32,121 bases of DNA from an uncultured Clostridia bacterium (GTDB lineage: Bacteria > Bacillota > Clostridia > Christensenellales > CAG-138), in the NCBI GenBank assembly GCA_934633985.1, contig CAKTYU010000017.1, positions 1-32,121 on the forward strand, in the 5' to 3' direction. The translations under genes and the position numbers were made by a program. The notes under the pieces are model-generated. The model had not been told where the DNA came from. It made no database searches and saw nothing but the letters and a program-made list of their open reading frames with translations. How positions within the stretch are numbered: the first letter of the stretch is position 1; each line of letters opens with the position of its first letter. Of this stretch, positions 1-6,679 are shown piece by piece.

Positions 1-189
1 CTTCTTGCGGCGCAGCTGGTGATCCCGGCGCTGCCGTATTTTCTGAGCTTTGCGGCGGGCGCCATGCTCTATGTGGTAGTGGAGGAGCTTATCCCCGAAA
101 TGTCGCATGGAAAGCACTCCAACATCGGCACGATTTTCTTTGCCGTGGGCTTTAGCGTCATGATGACGCTGGATGTGGCACTGGGATAG
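1..189 (+). CDS. ZIP family metal transporter, C-terminal part (5' end outside window)
   Basis: The window opens inside this gene; 62 codons and a TAG stop are visible. The residues include SFAAGAMLYVVVEELIPE followed by a glycine-rich hydrophobic segment ending FSVMMTLDVALG. This fits the last two membrane helices of ZIP (ZupT/GufA-like) divalent metal transporters, where the acidic VVEELIPE helix contributes to the metal path. Family members move zinc, iron or manganese into the cytoplasm; the substrate cannot be told from this fragment. It is followed after 14 bases by a 25-codon ORF and a hairpin, then by DUF3793 and flavodoxin genes, a setting that suggests metal (perhaps iron) physiology. 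Confidence is high for the family and low for the metal. Confidence 0.8.
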   Translation, partial: LLAAQLVIPALPYFLSFAAGAMLYVVVEELIPEMSHGKHSNIGTIFFAVGFSVMMTLDVALG

Positions 190-203
190 GCGCGGAGGTG
201 CTT

Positions 204-281
204 ATGAAACACAAAACGGCAGAATACCCCTCCGTCAAAGGAACTGTTCCCGTTTTTGAAGAAGTAGCCGGCGATCCTTGA
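204..281 (+). CDS. Small ORF, 25 aa, unknown function
   Basis: An ATG at 204 follows a good ribosome binding site (GGAGGTG, 194-200, close to the start). It encodes 25 residues beginning MKHKTAEYPSVKG and ending EVAGDP. There is no membrane segment and no cysteine. It lies 14 bases after the ZIP transporter stop, so it would be co-transcribed with it. Its stop codon (279-281) sits inside the 5' arm of the hairpin at 276-309, so a ribosome finishing this ORF would cover that arm. I do not recognise the peptide. It could be a genuine small protein, a translated leader affecting the hairpin, or a remnant. Support is the ribosome binding site and position only. Confidence 0.4.
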   Translation: MKHKTAEYPSVKGTVPVFEEVAGDP

Positions 282-309
282 AGGGCCGCCTTAGGGCGGC
301 TTTTCAAGG
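276..309 (+). terminator. Long stem-loop after ZIP transporter unit
   Basis: Bases 276-290 can pair with 295-309 around the loop TTAG, giving about 15 pairs including two G-U. The inner part GCCGCC-TTAG-GGCGGC is followed directly by TTTT (301-304), so it can act as a rho-independent terminator even though the T run is also part of the longer stem. Confidence 0.65.
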
Positions 310-316
310 CCATGCG

Positions 317-332
317 GTTAGCGTGTGCTAAC
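317..332. promoter_or_regulatory. Palindrome GTTAG-N6-CTAAC upstream of DUF3793 gene
   Basis: GTTAG (317-321) and CTAAC (328-332) form a perfect inverted repeat, extended to 7 pairs as GGTTAGC-GTGT-GCTAACC (316-333). It ends 29 bases before the DUF3793 start, where an operator would lie. The same half-sites with the same N6 spacing recur at 1411-1426. GTTAG/CTAAC half-sites resemble the operators of DtxR/MntR-type metal repressors. That assignment is inference from resemblance and from the metal-related neighbours. Confidence 0.5.
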
Positions 333-361
333 CAATAAATATACAAGGGAGGCGATAGCAA

Positions 362-913
362 ATGTCTGAAGAAATTTTGGTCCGCCAGGGCGCGCCCACG
401 CTGGCGGGTATCAAGACGGGGAGTTTGTTTCCCTGCCCCTGTGAGGATCGCGAGGCGCTGATGAAGGATATCCGGAGGCTGAACCGGAGGTTGGCGTCCA
501 AGGGGCTTTGCCTGCTGCCGCTCCGCTTTTTAGCGGGACGGGCGCTCCTTTACCTATACCGCCCCGCCGGGCTGCGGCGGGATCTGCTGGACGCGCAGGC
601 GTCCGAGCTGCTGCGTCAGGCGGGCTACGGCGACGATAGCTGCGCACGCTGTGTGGCGCGGCTTGCACGGCGCTTCCGCGAAAGCGGGGAGTTTCCTCAC
701 GAGGTAGGGCTGTTTCTCAGCTATCCGCCGGAGGACGTGAAGGGCTTCATCGACCACCGCGCGGGCGGCTTTAAATGCGCGGGGCTTTGGAAGGTCTACG
801 GCGACGAGGAAAAAGCGCGCTCTCTATTCGAGAAATACCGAAAATGCACGGAGATCTACTGCGCGCTTTGGCAAAGCGGCTTGAAGCTGGAGCAGCTTGC
901 CGTCGCAGTTTGA
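362..913 (+). CDS. DUF3793 family protein
   Basis: A 183-residue soluble protein of the DUF3793 family, whose biochemical function is not established. The diagnostic part is FPHEVGLFLSYPPEDVKGFI at residues 111-130, followed by a GLWKVYGD segment (141-148). It has eight cysteines (25, 27, 50, 94, 97, 139, 162, 167), including CPC, CARC and CTEIYC arrangements that could bind metal or be redox-active, although no such role is demonstrated. The ATG at 362 follows GGGAGG (348-353). The gene is 36 bases upstream of a flavodoxin and close behind a ZIP transporter. I recall DUF3793 genes commonly lying beside flavodoxin or ferrous-iron transport genes in gut Clostridia, so a role in iron or redox metabolism is a reasonable inference. 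A palindrome at 317-332 probably controls it. Confidence 0.8.
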   Translation: MSEEILVRQGAPTLAGIKTGSLFPCPCEDREALMKDIRRLNRRLASKGLCLLPLRFLAGRALLYLYRPAGLRRDLLDAQASELLRQAGYGDDSCARCVARLARRFRESGEFPHEVGLFLSYPPEDVKGFIDHRAGGFKCAGLWKVYGDEEKARSLFEKYRKCTEIYCALWQSGLKLEQLAVAV

Positions 914-949
914 TCATATATAATCATTAAAAGAAAGGAACTTACAAAC

Positions 950-1372
950 ATGAAAACTGCTGTTATTTACTGGAGCGGTACCGGCAATACGGAGGCGATG
1001 GCGCGGGCTGTCGCCGAGGGAATGACCGCCGCGGGCGCGGAGGCTGTGCTGCTCACGCCCGACAAGGTGCAGCCCGGCGAGCTGAACGCTTATGACGCTA
1101 TCGCCTTCGGATGCCCCGCCATGGGTGCCGAGGTGCTGGAGGAAACGGAGTTCCAGCCCATGTTCGACGATTGCAAGCGCAGCCTTGGCGGCAAGCGTGT
1201 GGCGCTGTTCGGCTCATACGGATGGGGCGACGGCGAGTGGATGCGCACTTGGGAGAGTGACTGCGACAGCGCAGGGGTGAACCTCGTTTGCGAGAGCGTA
1301 ATCTGCACGGAGACTCCAGACGACGCGGCCCTCGAGGCCTGCTGCGCCCTGGGCAGGGCGCTGGCTGTATAA
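950..1372 (+). CDS. Flavodoxin (short chain)
   Basis: A 140-residue protein with the full short-chain flavodoxin fold. The N-terminal strand and FMN phosphate loop read AVIYWSGTGNTEAMA (residues 4-18). The FMN-stacking loop GCPAMGAEVLEE lies near residue 54, and the second FMN loop is GSYGWGDGEWM near residue 88. Flavodoxins carry one or two electrons in the cytoplasm and often replace ferredoxin when iron is scarce. The ATG at 950 is preceded by AGAAAGGAAC (932-941). The gene follows DUF3793 by 36 bases with no terminator between them, so the two are probably one transcript. The physiological partner is unknown. The same ribosome-binding sequence recurs before an apparent dead-end ORF at 1481. 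Confidence 0.93.
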   Translation: MKTAVIYWSGTGNTEAMARAVAEGMTAAGAEAVLLTPDKVQPGELNAYDAIAFGCPAMGAEVLEETEFQPMFDDCKRSLGGKRVALFGSYGWGDGEWMRTWESDCDSAGVNLVCESVICTETPDDAALEACCALGRALAV

Positions 1373-1410
1373 GAAGGAAGCCTGCGATATGCATTAATAA
1401 ATACCTATCA

Positions 1411-1426
1411 GTTAGCCGCCTCTAAC
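1411..1426. promoter_or_regulatory. Second palindrome GTTAG-N6-CTAAC downstream of flavodoxin
   Basis: GTTAG (1411-1415) and CTAAC (1422-1426) match the site at 317-332 in half-site sequence and spacing, with a different N6 core. It lies 38 bases after the flavodoxin stop and 55 bases before an ATG with a good ribosome binding site at 1481, so it is placed like an operator for a gene that is now missing or broken. Confidence 0.45.
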
Positions 1427-1435
1427 CGAGGCGGC
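1415..1435 (+). terminator. GC-rich stem-loop after flavodoxin
   Basis: GCCGCCTC (1415-1422) pairs perfectly with GAGGCGGC (1428-1435) around a 5-base loop. No T run follows, so it may be a 3'-end stabilising or rho-assisted structure rather than an intrinsic terminator. It overlaps the palindrome at 1411-1426. From here to the promoter at 1587 I see no supported gene. Confidence 0.35.
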
Positions 1436-1586
1436 GCATCCTCCGACAAACCTGTACGTTTTAAGAAAGGAACATGGAACATGAGTAAACAGAGCCCATG
1501 CAATCCACGACGCGGTGGGTGGGATTGTAACGCCGATGTTTGCGGCGGGGCGGAGGGGCAATTAAAGAATTATTTTGATATTGGCA

Positions 1587-1615
1587 TTGACTTTTTATTG
1601 GCAAAATGCTATTAT
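1587..1615 (+). promoter_or_regulatory. Sigma-A type promoter of tRNA-Pro
   Basis: TTGACT (1587-1592), a 17-base spacer and TATTAT (1610-1615) are near consensus. Transcription would begin around 1622, about 17 bases before the mature tRNA 5' end. Confidence 0.85.
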
Positions 1616-1638
1616 TATGACGATGAAAGCAACAGCAT

Positions 1639-1715
1639 CTGGGTGTGGCGCAGTTTGGTAGCGTGCTTGAATGGGGTTCAAGAGGCCGGAAGTTCAAATC
1701 TTCTCACCCAGACCA
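1639..1715 (+). tRNA. tRNA-Pro (anticodon GGG)
   Basis: A full cloverleaf can be drawn. The acceptor strands CTGGGTG (1639-1645) and CACCCAG (1705-1711) pair perfectly, with discriminator A1712 and an encoded CCA at 1713-1715. The anticodon stem CTTGA/TCAAG (1666-1670/1678-1682) encloses ATGGGGT, with anticodon GGG at 1673-1675. The T arm has stem 1688-1692/1700-1704 around TTCAAAT. The D loop contains TTTGGTA. The anticodon reads CCC and CCU proline codons. The gene stands alone with its own promoter and terminator. Confidence 0.97.
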
Positions 1716-1717
1716 GA

Positions 1718-1749
1718 AACAGTCCATAGACGATATGGGCTGTTTTTTT
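1718..1749 (+). terminator. Rho-independent terminator of tRNA-Pro
   Basis: AACAGTCCATA (1718-1728) pairs with TATGGGCTGTT (1734-1744) with one G-U pair, followed by a run of T to 1749. It begins three bases after the tRNA CCA. Confidence 0.9.
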
Positions 1750-1762
1750 ATGGAAAAATCAA

Positions 1763-1785
1763 AAAAGTGGCGTTAAACCACTTTT
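1763..1785 (-). terminator. Terminator of the liv operon
   Basis: AAAAGTGG (1763-1770) and CCACTTTT (1778-1785) form an 8-bp stem. Read on the minus strand, the stem runs into a T run, about 30 bases after the livF stop. It may also back up the tRNA terminator in the other direction. Confidence 0.8.
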
Positions 1786-1818
1786 CTTGAAAGATTAGGC
1801 TCGATAGAGCTTATTCGC

Positions 1819-2520
1819 CTATCCGCCGAGATATGCCTTCTTGACGGCGTCGTTGTGGAGAAGCTCGTCCGCGTCGGAGGAGAGGACTATCCTGCCGGTT
1901 TCCAGGACATAGCCCCGGTTTGCGATGGAGAGGGCCATCTGCGCGTTCTGCTCTACCAGAAGGATAGTAACGCCGGAGCGGTTAAGCTCCTTTACTATAT
2001 CGAATATCTGGTCCACCAGTATGGGCGCAAGGCCCATGGAGGGCTCGTCAAGCATCATCAGCTTGGGGCGGGACATTAGGGCGCGGCCCATGGCAAGCAT
2101 CTGCTGCTCGCCGCCGGAGAGGGTGCCAGCGACCTGCCTGCGGCGCTCCTTAAGGCGGGGAAAGCGCTCATAGACGTGCTCTATGGCGGCGCTTACGGAG
2201 TCATTGGGCTGTGTAAACGCGCCCATTTCGAGGTTTTCCTCGACGCTCATGCGGGAGAACACCCGCCGCCCCTCGGGAACATGCGCTATGCCCATCTCCA
2301 CGATTTTGTGCGGCGGCACTGACTTCAGGTTGTGATCCTGAAAGGAAATGCCTCCGGTCTTTGTGTGGAGAAGGCCGGATATGGTCTTAAGTATGGTGGA
2401 CTTTCCGGCACCGTTTGCACCTATAAGGGTAACTATTTCGCCCTCGTTTACGTGGAAGCTCACGCTCTTTATGGCGTGTATTGCGCCGTAATATACGTTG
2501 ATGTTATCGACCTTAAGCAT
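1819..2520 (-). CDS. livF: Branched-chain amino acid ABC transporter ATP-binding protein LivF
   Basis: A 233-residue ATPase, the smaller of the two nucleotide-binding subunits of a LivFGHMK-type importer. Walker A is GANGAGKST (residues 34-42), the ABC signature is LSGGEQQML, and Walker B is LMMLDEPSMGLAP followed by an H-loop-like stretch ILLVEQNAQMA. The glutamine-containing VEQN in place of the switch histidine is typical of LivF. It is the last gene of the operon, overlapping livG by 8 bases, with GGAGG seven bases before its ATG. It would power import together with LivG on the cytoplasmic face of LivH-LivM. Substrate specificity (Leu/Ile/Val or another amino acid or amide) is set by the binding protein and is not certain. 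Confidence 0.95.
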   Translation of the reverse strand: MLKVDNINVYYGAIHAIKSVSFHVNEGEIVTLIGANGAGKSTILKTISGLLHTKTGGISFQDHNLKSVPPHKIVEMGIAHVPEGRRVFSRMSVEENLEMGAFTQPNDSVSAAIEHVYERFPRLKERRRQVAGTLSGGEQQMLAMGRALMSRPKLMMLDEPSMGLAPILVDQIFDIVKELNRSGVTILLVEQNAQMALSIANRGYVLETGRIVLSSDADELLHNDAVKKAYLGG

Positions 2521-3352
2521 TTTTTGCCTCCTTGCCTCGGCCCAGATATGCCTCTATGACGAGCGGGTTGGACTTTATCTCGTCGGGCGTGCCCTTGGCG
2601 ATTATCCTGCCGTAATTAAGAACCGCTATTCCCTCGCAAATGCCCATGACGAGGTTCATGTCGTGTTCTATGAGGAGTATGGCCAAGTGGAAGGTATCGC
2701 GTATCTTCTTTATGTTCTGCATGAGCTCCGCGGTCTCGGAGGGGTTCATGCCCGCGGCGGGCTCGTCCAGCAGCAGCACCTTGGGGCTGGTGGCCAGTGC
2801 CCGGACTATCTCGAGCCTTCGCTGAGCACCGTAGGGCAGGGAGCCGGACTCCCAAGAAGCCATGTGCTGCATATCAAATATGGATAGAAGCTCCATAGCG
2901 GTCTCGTGGGCCTTCCTTTCGGCGGACCAGTAGGATGGGAGACGCAGCAAGCTGGCAGCCAAGGAGGACTGGCAGGCGTTATGCAGGCCTATCTTTACGT
3001 TGTCCTCGACGGAAAGCTTGGAGAACAGGCGGATATTTTGGAAGGTTCGGGCTATGCCGAGCTGGTTGAGCTGCCAGGTCTTTTTGCCCCGGGTGTCTAT
3101 GCCGTCTATCAGTATGACGCCGTGAGTAGGCTGGTAAACGTTGGTGAGCAGGTTGAACACTGTGGTCTTGCCCGCGCCGTTGGGGCCTATAAGGCCGGAT
3201 ATCTCGGTGCGGCCCAGCATTATGCTGAAATCCTCAACGGCGTGCAGACCGCCGAACTCTATACCGAGGCGATGCACCTCAAGTATGGTTTTTGAAGAAA
3301 GATCTCTTTCCGGGATTATGGAATGGCTCGGTACCGGTACCATCTTATCCAT
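2513..3352 (-). CDS. livG: Branched-chain amino acid ABC transporter ATP-binding protein LivG
   Basis: A 279-residue ATPase of the LivG type. It carries Walker A GPNGAGKTT near residues 56-64, a Q-loop ARTFQNIRLF, the signature-region variant LPYGAQRRLEI in place of LSGGQ, Walker B VLLLDEPAAGMNP, and LLIEHDMNLVM with the switch histidine. The LPYG(A/K)QRR form of the signature is usual for LivG. About 22 residues precede the conserved ILEVHRL start of the domain, a little longer than in most relatives. The ATG at 3352 nevertheless follows AGGTGA and overlaps the livM stop by one base (TAATG), which argues for this start and for translational coupling. It pairs with LivF as the ATPase dimer. 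Confidence 0.94.
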   Translation of the reverse strand: MDKMVPVPSHSIIPERDLSSKTILEVHRLGIEFGGLHAVEDFSIMLGRTEISGLIGPNGAGKTTVFNLLTNVYQPTHGVILIDGIDTRGKKTWQLNQLGIARTFQNIRLFSKLSVEDNVKIGLHNACQSSLAASLLRLPSYWSAERKAHETAMELLSIFDMQHMASWESGSLPYGAQRRLEIVRALATSPKVLLLDEPAAGMNPSETAELMQNIKKIRDTFHLAILLIEHDMNLVMGICEGIAVLNYGRIIAKGTPDEIKSNPLVIEAYLGRGKEAKNA

Positions 3353-4392
3353 TACTTGTCACCTGCCTTTTCTTTTTTGCCTTTGCCCTTGCGGAACAGC
3401 TTGCCCATGCGCGCCCTGTCGATAAGCCCGGTGAGGGAGAAATCGTACTGGCCCATGAGGCCGGAGGGCTTGAATATCATGACTACGATCAGCAGCAGGG
3501 AGTAGGCTATCATGCGGTAATCGGAGAGCGCCCTCAGCACCAGCTCAGGCACCGCCGTAAGCACGGTGGCGGATACTATTGAGCCTATCATGGAGCCCAT
3601 GCCGCCAAGGACCACCATCACCAGTATCTCTATGGACTTCATAAAGCCAAAGCTGGAGGGGTTCAGTATGCCCAGGTAGCTTGCGTAAAGAGCGCCCGCT
3701 ACGCCTGCGAATATGGCGGATACCGTAAAGCCGAGGGCCTTATAATAGGTAAGGTTGATGCCGACGGAGTCTGCGGCTATCTCGTTTTCGCGCACAGCCA
3801 GTATGGCCCTGCCGTGCTTGGACTTCATAAGGGTATGAATGAGAAAGCACACAATGCCCACGCAGAGGAAGCAACTGAAAAAGTCGGTGTATTTGGGTAT
3901 GTTCTTCAGGCTGGCAGCGCCATAGGTGAAGCTGAAGCCCAATACGCTGTCGATGTTCAGCAGCACCACGCGGATTATCTCGCCAAAGCCGAGCGTGATT
4001 ATGGCGAGGTAGTCGCCCTTAAGGCGCAGCGCGGGTATGCCTATCAGTATGCCGAATATGCCGGACACCGCGCCCCCGAGTATTATGCCGATGGGGAACG
4101 CCACAGCCTCCGGAAGGTTGGGTACCGCCCTTAAAAACAGGCCGGAAGCGTATGCGCCCACTGCCATAAAGCCGGCGTGGCCCAGAGGAAGCTGTCCCAG
4201 GTAGCCCGTGGCTACGTTCAGCGATACGGCGAGTATTATGTTGATGCCGCAGAGCACCATGACCTTGGTGTAGTAGTTCGGTATGCTGCCGCCTGCGATG
4301 AGGGCGTTCACACCGAAGAGAAAGATTGCGAACACAGTCAGGTTGATGGCGTAGCGGAGAGGCATGGGGAGGGGCTTTTTGATCTTATCCAT
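3352..4392 (-). CDS. livM: Branched-chain amino acid ABC transporter permease LivM
   Basis: A 346-residue polytopic membrane protein. An N-terminal hydrophobic segment is followed by SLNVATGYLGQLPLGHAGFMAVGAYASG, a LivM hallmark. The cytoplasmic coupling region reads SKHGRAILAVRENEIAADSVGINLTYYKALGFTVSA, and a late GGMGSMIGSIVSA segment follows. The C-terminus is basic and lysine-rich. Together with LivH it forms the transmembrane channel. AAGGAGG lies about nine bases before the ATG, and the gene follows livH by 13 bases. The stop overlaps the livG start. Confidence 0.94.
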   Translation of the reverse strand: MDKIKKPLPMPLRYAINLTVFAIFLFGVNALIAGGSIPNYYTKVMVLCGINIILAVSLNVATGYLGQLPLGHAGFMAVGAYASGLFLRAVPNLPEAVAFPIGIILGGAVSGIFGILIGIPALRLKGDYLAIITLGFGEIIRVVLLNIDSVLGFSFTYGAASLKNIPKYTDFFSCFLCVGIVCFLIHTLMKSKHGRAILAVRENEIAADSVGINLTYYKALGFTVSAIFAGVAGALYASYLGILNPSSFGFMKSIEILVMVVLGGMGSMIGSIVSATVLTAVPELVLRALSDYRMIAYSLLLIVVMIFKPSGLMGQYDFSLTGLIDRARMGKLFRKGKGKKEKAGDK

Positions 4393-4405
4393 CGTACTTT
4401 CCTCC

Positions 4406-5293
4406 TTATACCTTTTCCTGTATCTCGTGGCCCATGATGCCCGTGGGCTTTACGAGCAGCACCACTATGAGTATTGCAAAAACTATGCCGTCCTTCCATA
4501 CGGAAAGGCCTATGGCGGAGACCATCGCCTCGGCAAGGCCTATGGCAAGTCCTCCCACCATTGCACCGGGTATAGAGCCTATGCCGCCCAGAACCGCCGC
4601 CACAAAGGCCTTCAGGCCCAGCATGGAGCCCATGGTGGGGGTAGCCTGCGGATAGGCCGCGCAGTAAAGCACCGATGCTATGCCCGCGAGGGCGCTGCCC
4701 AGCGCGAAGGTGAAGGATATGGTGCGGTTGACGTTGATGCCCATGAGCTGGGCGGCTCCGGTATCCTCGGATACTGCGCGCATGGCCTTGCCCATCTTTG
4801 ACTTTTTTACGAGCAGCGTCAGGGCGGCCATTGATATGGCGGTGACTATCAGCGTGATTATGGCTGTCCAGGACACATCTATGCTGCCTATGGATATGGT
4901 AGAGGCCGGCATAAAGCCGGGCATGGACTTCGCGCCCGCGCCGAACACCAGCTGCGCGAGGTTCTCAAGGAGATAGGATACGCCTATGGCGGTGATGAGC
5001 AGGGAAAGGCGGGGGCTTTGGCGCAGCGGCGCGTAAGCTATCTTTTCTATGGAAACGCCCAGCAGCACGCATACGAATATCGCCGCAATTATCGCCAAAA
5101 CGGGGTTGCAGCCAAATCCGCACAGGCAGAACCAGGCGGCGTATGCGCCTACCATTATGATATCCCCGTGGGCGAAGTTAAGCAGCATGATTATGCCGTA
5201 TACCATGCTGTACCCGAGAGCGACAAGCGCATAAATCGAGCCCGACTGAAGGCCGTTCACTACCTGCCTGAGGATCAGGGAAAGTGTATTCAT
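4406..5293 (-). CDS. livH: Branched-chain amino acid ABC transporter permease LivH
   Basis: A 295-residue membrane protein. The N-terminus QVVNGLQSGSIYALVALGYSMVYGIIMLLNFAHGDI is the LivH signature. The coupling region KMGKAMRAVSEDTGAAQLMGINVNRTISFTFALGSALAG follows, and a later segment reads LGGIGSIPGAMVGG. It forms the channel with LivM. The ATG follows GGAGG by seven bases. It lies 100 bases after the binding-protein gene, with a strong hairpin between them (5312-5345) that probably lowers permease expression relative to the binding protein. Confidence 0.94.
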   Translation of the reverse strand: MNTLSLILRQVVNGLQSGSIYALVALGYSMVYGIIMLLNFAHGDIIMVGAYAAWFCLCGFGCNPVLAIIAAIFVCVLLGVSIEKIAYAPLRQSPRLSLLITAIGVSYLLENLAQLVFGAGAKSMPGFMPASTISIGSIDVSWTAIITLIVTAISMAALTLLVKKSKMGKAMRAVSEDTGAAQLMGINVNRTISFTFALGSALAGIASVLYCAAYPQATPTMGSMLGLKAFVAAVLGGIGSIPGAMVGGLAIGLAEAMVSAIGLSVWKDGIVFAILIVVLLVKPTGIMGHEIQEKV

Positions 5294-5311
5294 TAGATTC
5301 CTCCAAGGTGT

Positions 5312-5345
5312 GCCCGGCTCGCAGGGCAGGCCTTGCGGACCGGGC
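5312..5345. terminator. Hairpin between binding-protein and permease genes
   Basis: GCCCGG (5312-5317) pairs with CCGGGC (5340-5345), and CGCA (5320-5323) pairs with TGCG (5334-5337). The T run (5347-5351) lies on the plus-strand side, so on the minus-strand operon this is more likely a stem that stabilises the upstream message or causes partial stopping than a full terminator. It could also stop antisense transcription entering the liv operon. Confidence 0.5.
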
Positions 5346-5393
5346 GTTTTTATCGTTAGGGTATTTGCCTGATTGCCTGATTAGGTGAGAAGA

Positions 5394-6599
5394 TCAGAAT
5401 GTCTCCTTATATACGGCCTCGCCGTTGGTGATGGTCATGATAACGGCGTCCTTGATGGGGTTGTTGTTAGCATCGAAGGTGTAGCCCGCCTCGCTGGTGA
5501 TGCCCACCACCTTTGCGCCCTCGGTCTTGATGGCGTCGATCACGGCCTGCTTGTAGGCGTCGCTTGCGGGGACCTCGCCGGTCTCCTCGGCCTTGGCCAG
5601 CGCCGCGCACATTACCATGGCGGCGTCGTAGGCGTTGGCTGCAAACATGTTCAGCGTATCCTTGCCGTAGGCCGCTACATAGGCCTCCTCAAAGGCCTTT
5701 ACGGCGTCGGTGGAGCCGGGGGCGTAAGCGGAGCAGTACAGGGTGCCTTCAAGCTCCTCTGCGGAGGCGTACTGCACAACTCCGTCCCAGCCGTCGCCGC
5801 CCAGGAAGGGAACGGTGATGCCGAGGGCGCGCGCCTGCTTGACGATCATGCCGTCATCCTCGTAGTAGTTGGGGCAGAAGATGAACTCAGGGTTTGCGGC
5901 CTTGATGTTGGTAAGTTGAGCGTTGAAGTCCTTGTCGCCCGTGGCATAGCCTTCCTCGGCTACAACGGTAACGCCAAGCTCTGCGCACTTGGCCTTAAAG
6001 GCCTCGTTCAAGCCTGCGGCATAGTCGTTGCCGGTCTGTACGATGACAGCGGCCTTGGTGTAGCCCAGCTTTTCCTTGGCGTACTGGGCCATCTTTTCGC
6101 CCTGGAAGGGGTCGATGAAGCAGGTGCGGAACACGTTGGCGTAAACGGAGCCGTCATCGGGGTTCACGGTGACTGCCTCGGCGGTGGCGGAGGCGGTGAT
6201 CATGGGCATATTGACGGCATTCGCCTCGCCGGCAACGGCGATGGTGTTGGAGGTGATGACGTCGCCTACAAAGGCGGTGATGCCCTCGTCTACCTCGCGG
6301 TTGAAGGTGTTGATGGCCTCGGCGTCATCGCCCTTGTTGTCGTAGGAGATGAGCTCGACCTTTTTGCCGTTGATGCCGCCCTCGGCGTTTACCTTGTCAA
6401 AATAGAGGGTGGCGCCGTTCTTTACGGCAAGGCCGTAAACAGCGAGTTTTCCGGTATAGGGCCCTTGCAGGCCTACCTTGATGGTATCGCCGGAAGCGGC
6501 GGAGCTTCCGCTGCCGCCCTCGGCGGCGGGGGCTGAACAGCCTGCGAAGCATGCTACGGCCATTGCGACGGCCAGTACGGTACAAAGTGCTTTTTTCAT
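5394..6599 (-). CDS. livK: Branched-chain amino acid type substrate-binding lipoprotein
   Basis: A 401-residue periplasmic-binding-fold protein of the Leu/Ile/Val-binding family. A basic start MKKALC and a hydrophobic core lead to the lipobox FAGC with Cys21. After it comes a Ser/Gly/Ala-rich tether (22-37), as in Gram-positive surface lipoproteins. The mature domain opens with IKVGLQGPYTGKLAVYG and contains FVGDVITSNTIAVAGEAN and PMITASATAEAV, the typical ligand-loop region, then VFRTCFIDPFQG. It captures substrate outside the membrane and delivers it to LivHM. The ATG follows GGAGG. Adjacency to livHMGF makes the role firm. The exact ligand is unknown, since family members also bind other amino acids, amides or urea. 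Confidence 0.93.
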   Translation of the reverse strand: MKKALCTVLAVAMAVACFAGCSAPAAEGGSGSSAASGDTIKVGLQGPYTGKLAVYGLAVKNGATLYFDKVNAEGGINGKKVELISYDNKGDDAEAINTFNREVDEGITAFVGDVITSNTIAVAGEANAVNMPMITASATAEAVTVNPDDGSVYANVFRTCFIDPFQGEKMAQYAKEKLGYTKAAVIVQTGNDYAAGLNEAFKAKCAELGVTVVAEEGYATGDKDFNAQLTNIKAANPEFIFCPNYYEDDGMIVKQARALGITVPFLGGDGWDGVVQYASAEELEGTLYCSAYAPGSTDAVKAFEEAYVAAYGKDTLNMFAANAYDAAMVMCAALAKAEETGEVPASDAYKQAVIDAIKTEGAKVVGITSEAGYTFDANNNPIKDAVIMTITNGEAVYKETF

Positions 6600-6637
6600 G
6601 TTTTGGTTCCTCCAAATAAAATTATTTTTAAATTAAA

Positions 6638-6666
6638 ACGGCGGTCCCGCTCTGCGGAACCGCCGT
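6638..6666 (-). terminator. Attenuator-like hairpin between small ORF and binding-protein gene
   Basis: Bases 6638-6649 pair with 6655-6666 (12 positions, one mismatch) around a 5-base loop. On the minus strand the stem ends in TTTTAATTT, the layout of an intrinsic terminator. It lies 13 bases beyond the stop of the small ORF and 38 bases before the lipoprotein start, with no room for a separate promoter. Readthrough, possibly regulated, is therefore needed to express the liv genes. Confidence 0.7.
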
Positions 6667-6679
6667 CATTTAACACTGT

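Noticed and set aside
1481..1729. 82-codon plus-strand ORF as a normal protein gene
   Set aside because: Its second half is the tRNA-Pro promoter and the tRNA itself, and the protein has no recognisable family; treated as a probable relic instead.
5366..5381. Tandem repeat TGCCTGAT x2
   Set aside because: Only two 8-base units, likely a minor duplication without function.
5385..6536. 383-codon plus-strand ORF
   Set aside because: It is antisense to the clear binding-protein gene livK; the opposite frame is open because of codon bias and the composition (Gly/Val/Leu runs) is not protein-like.
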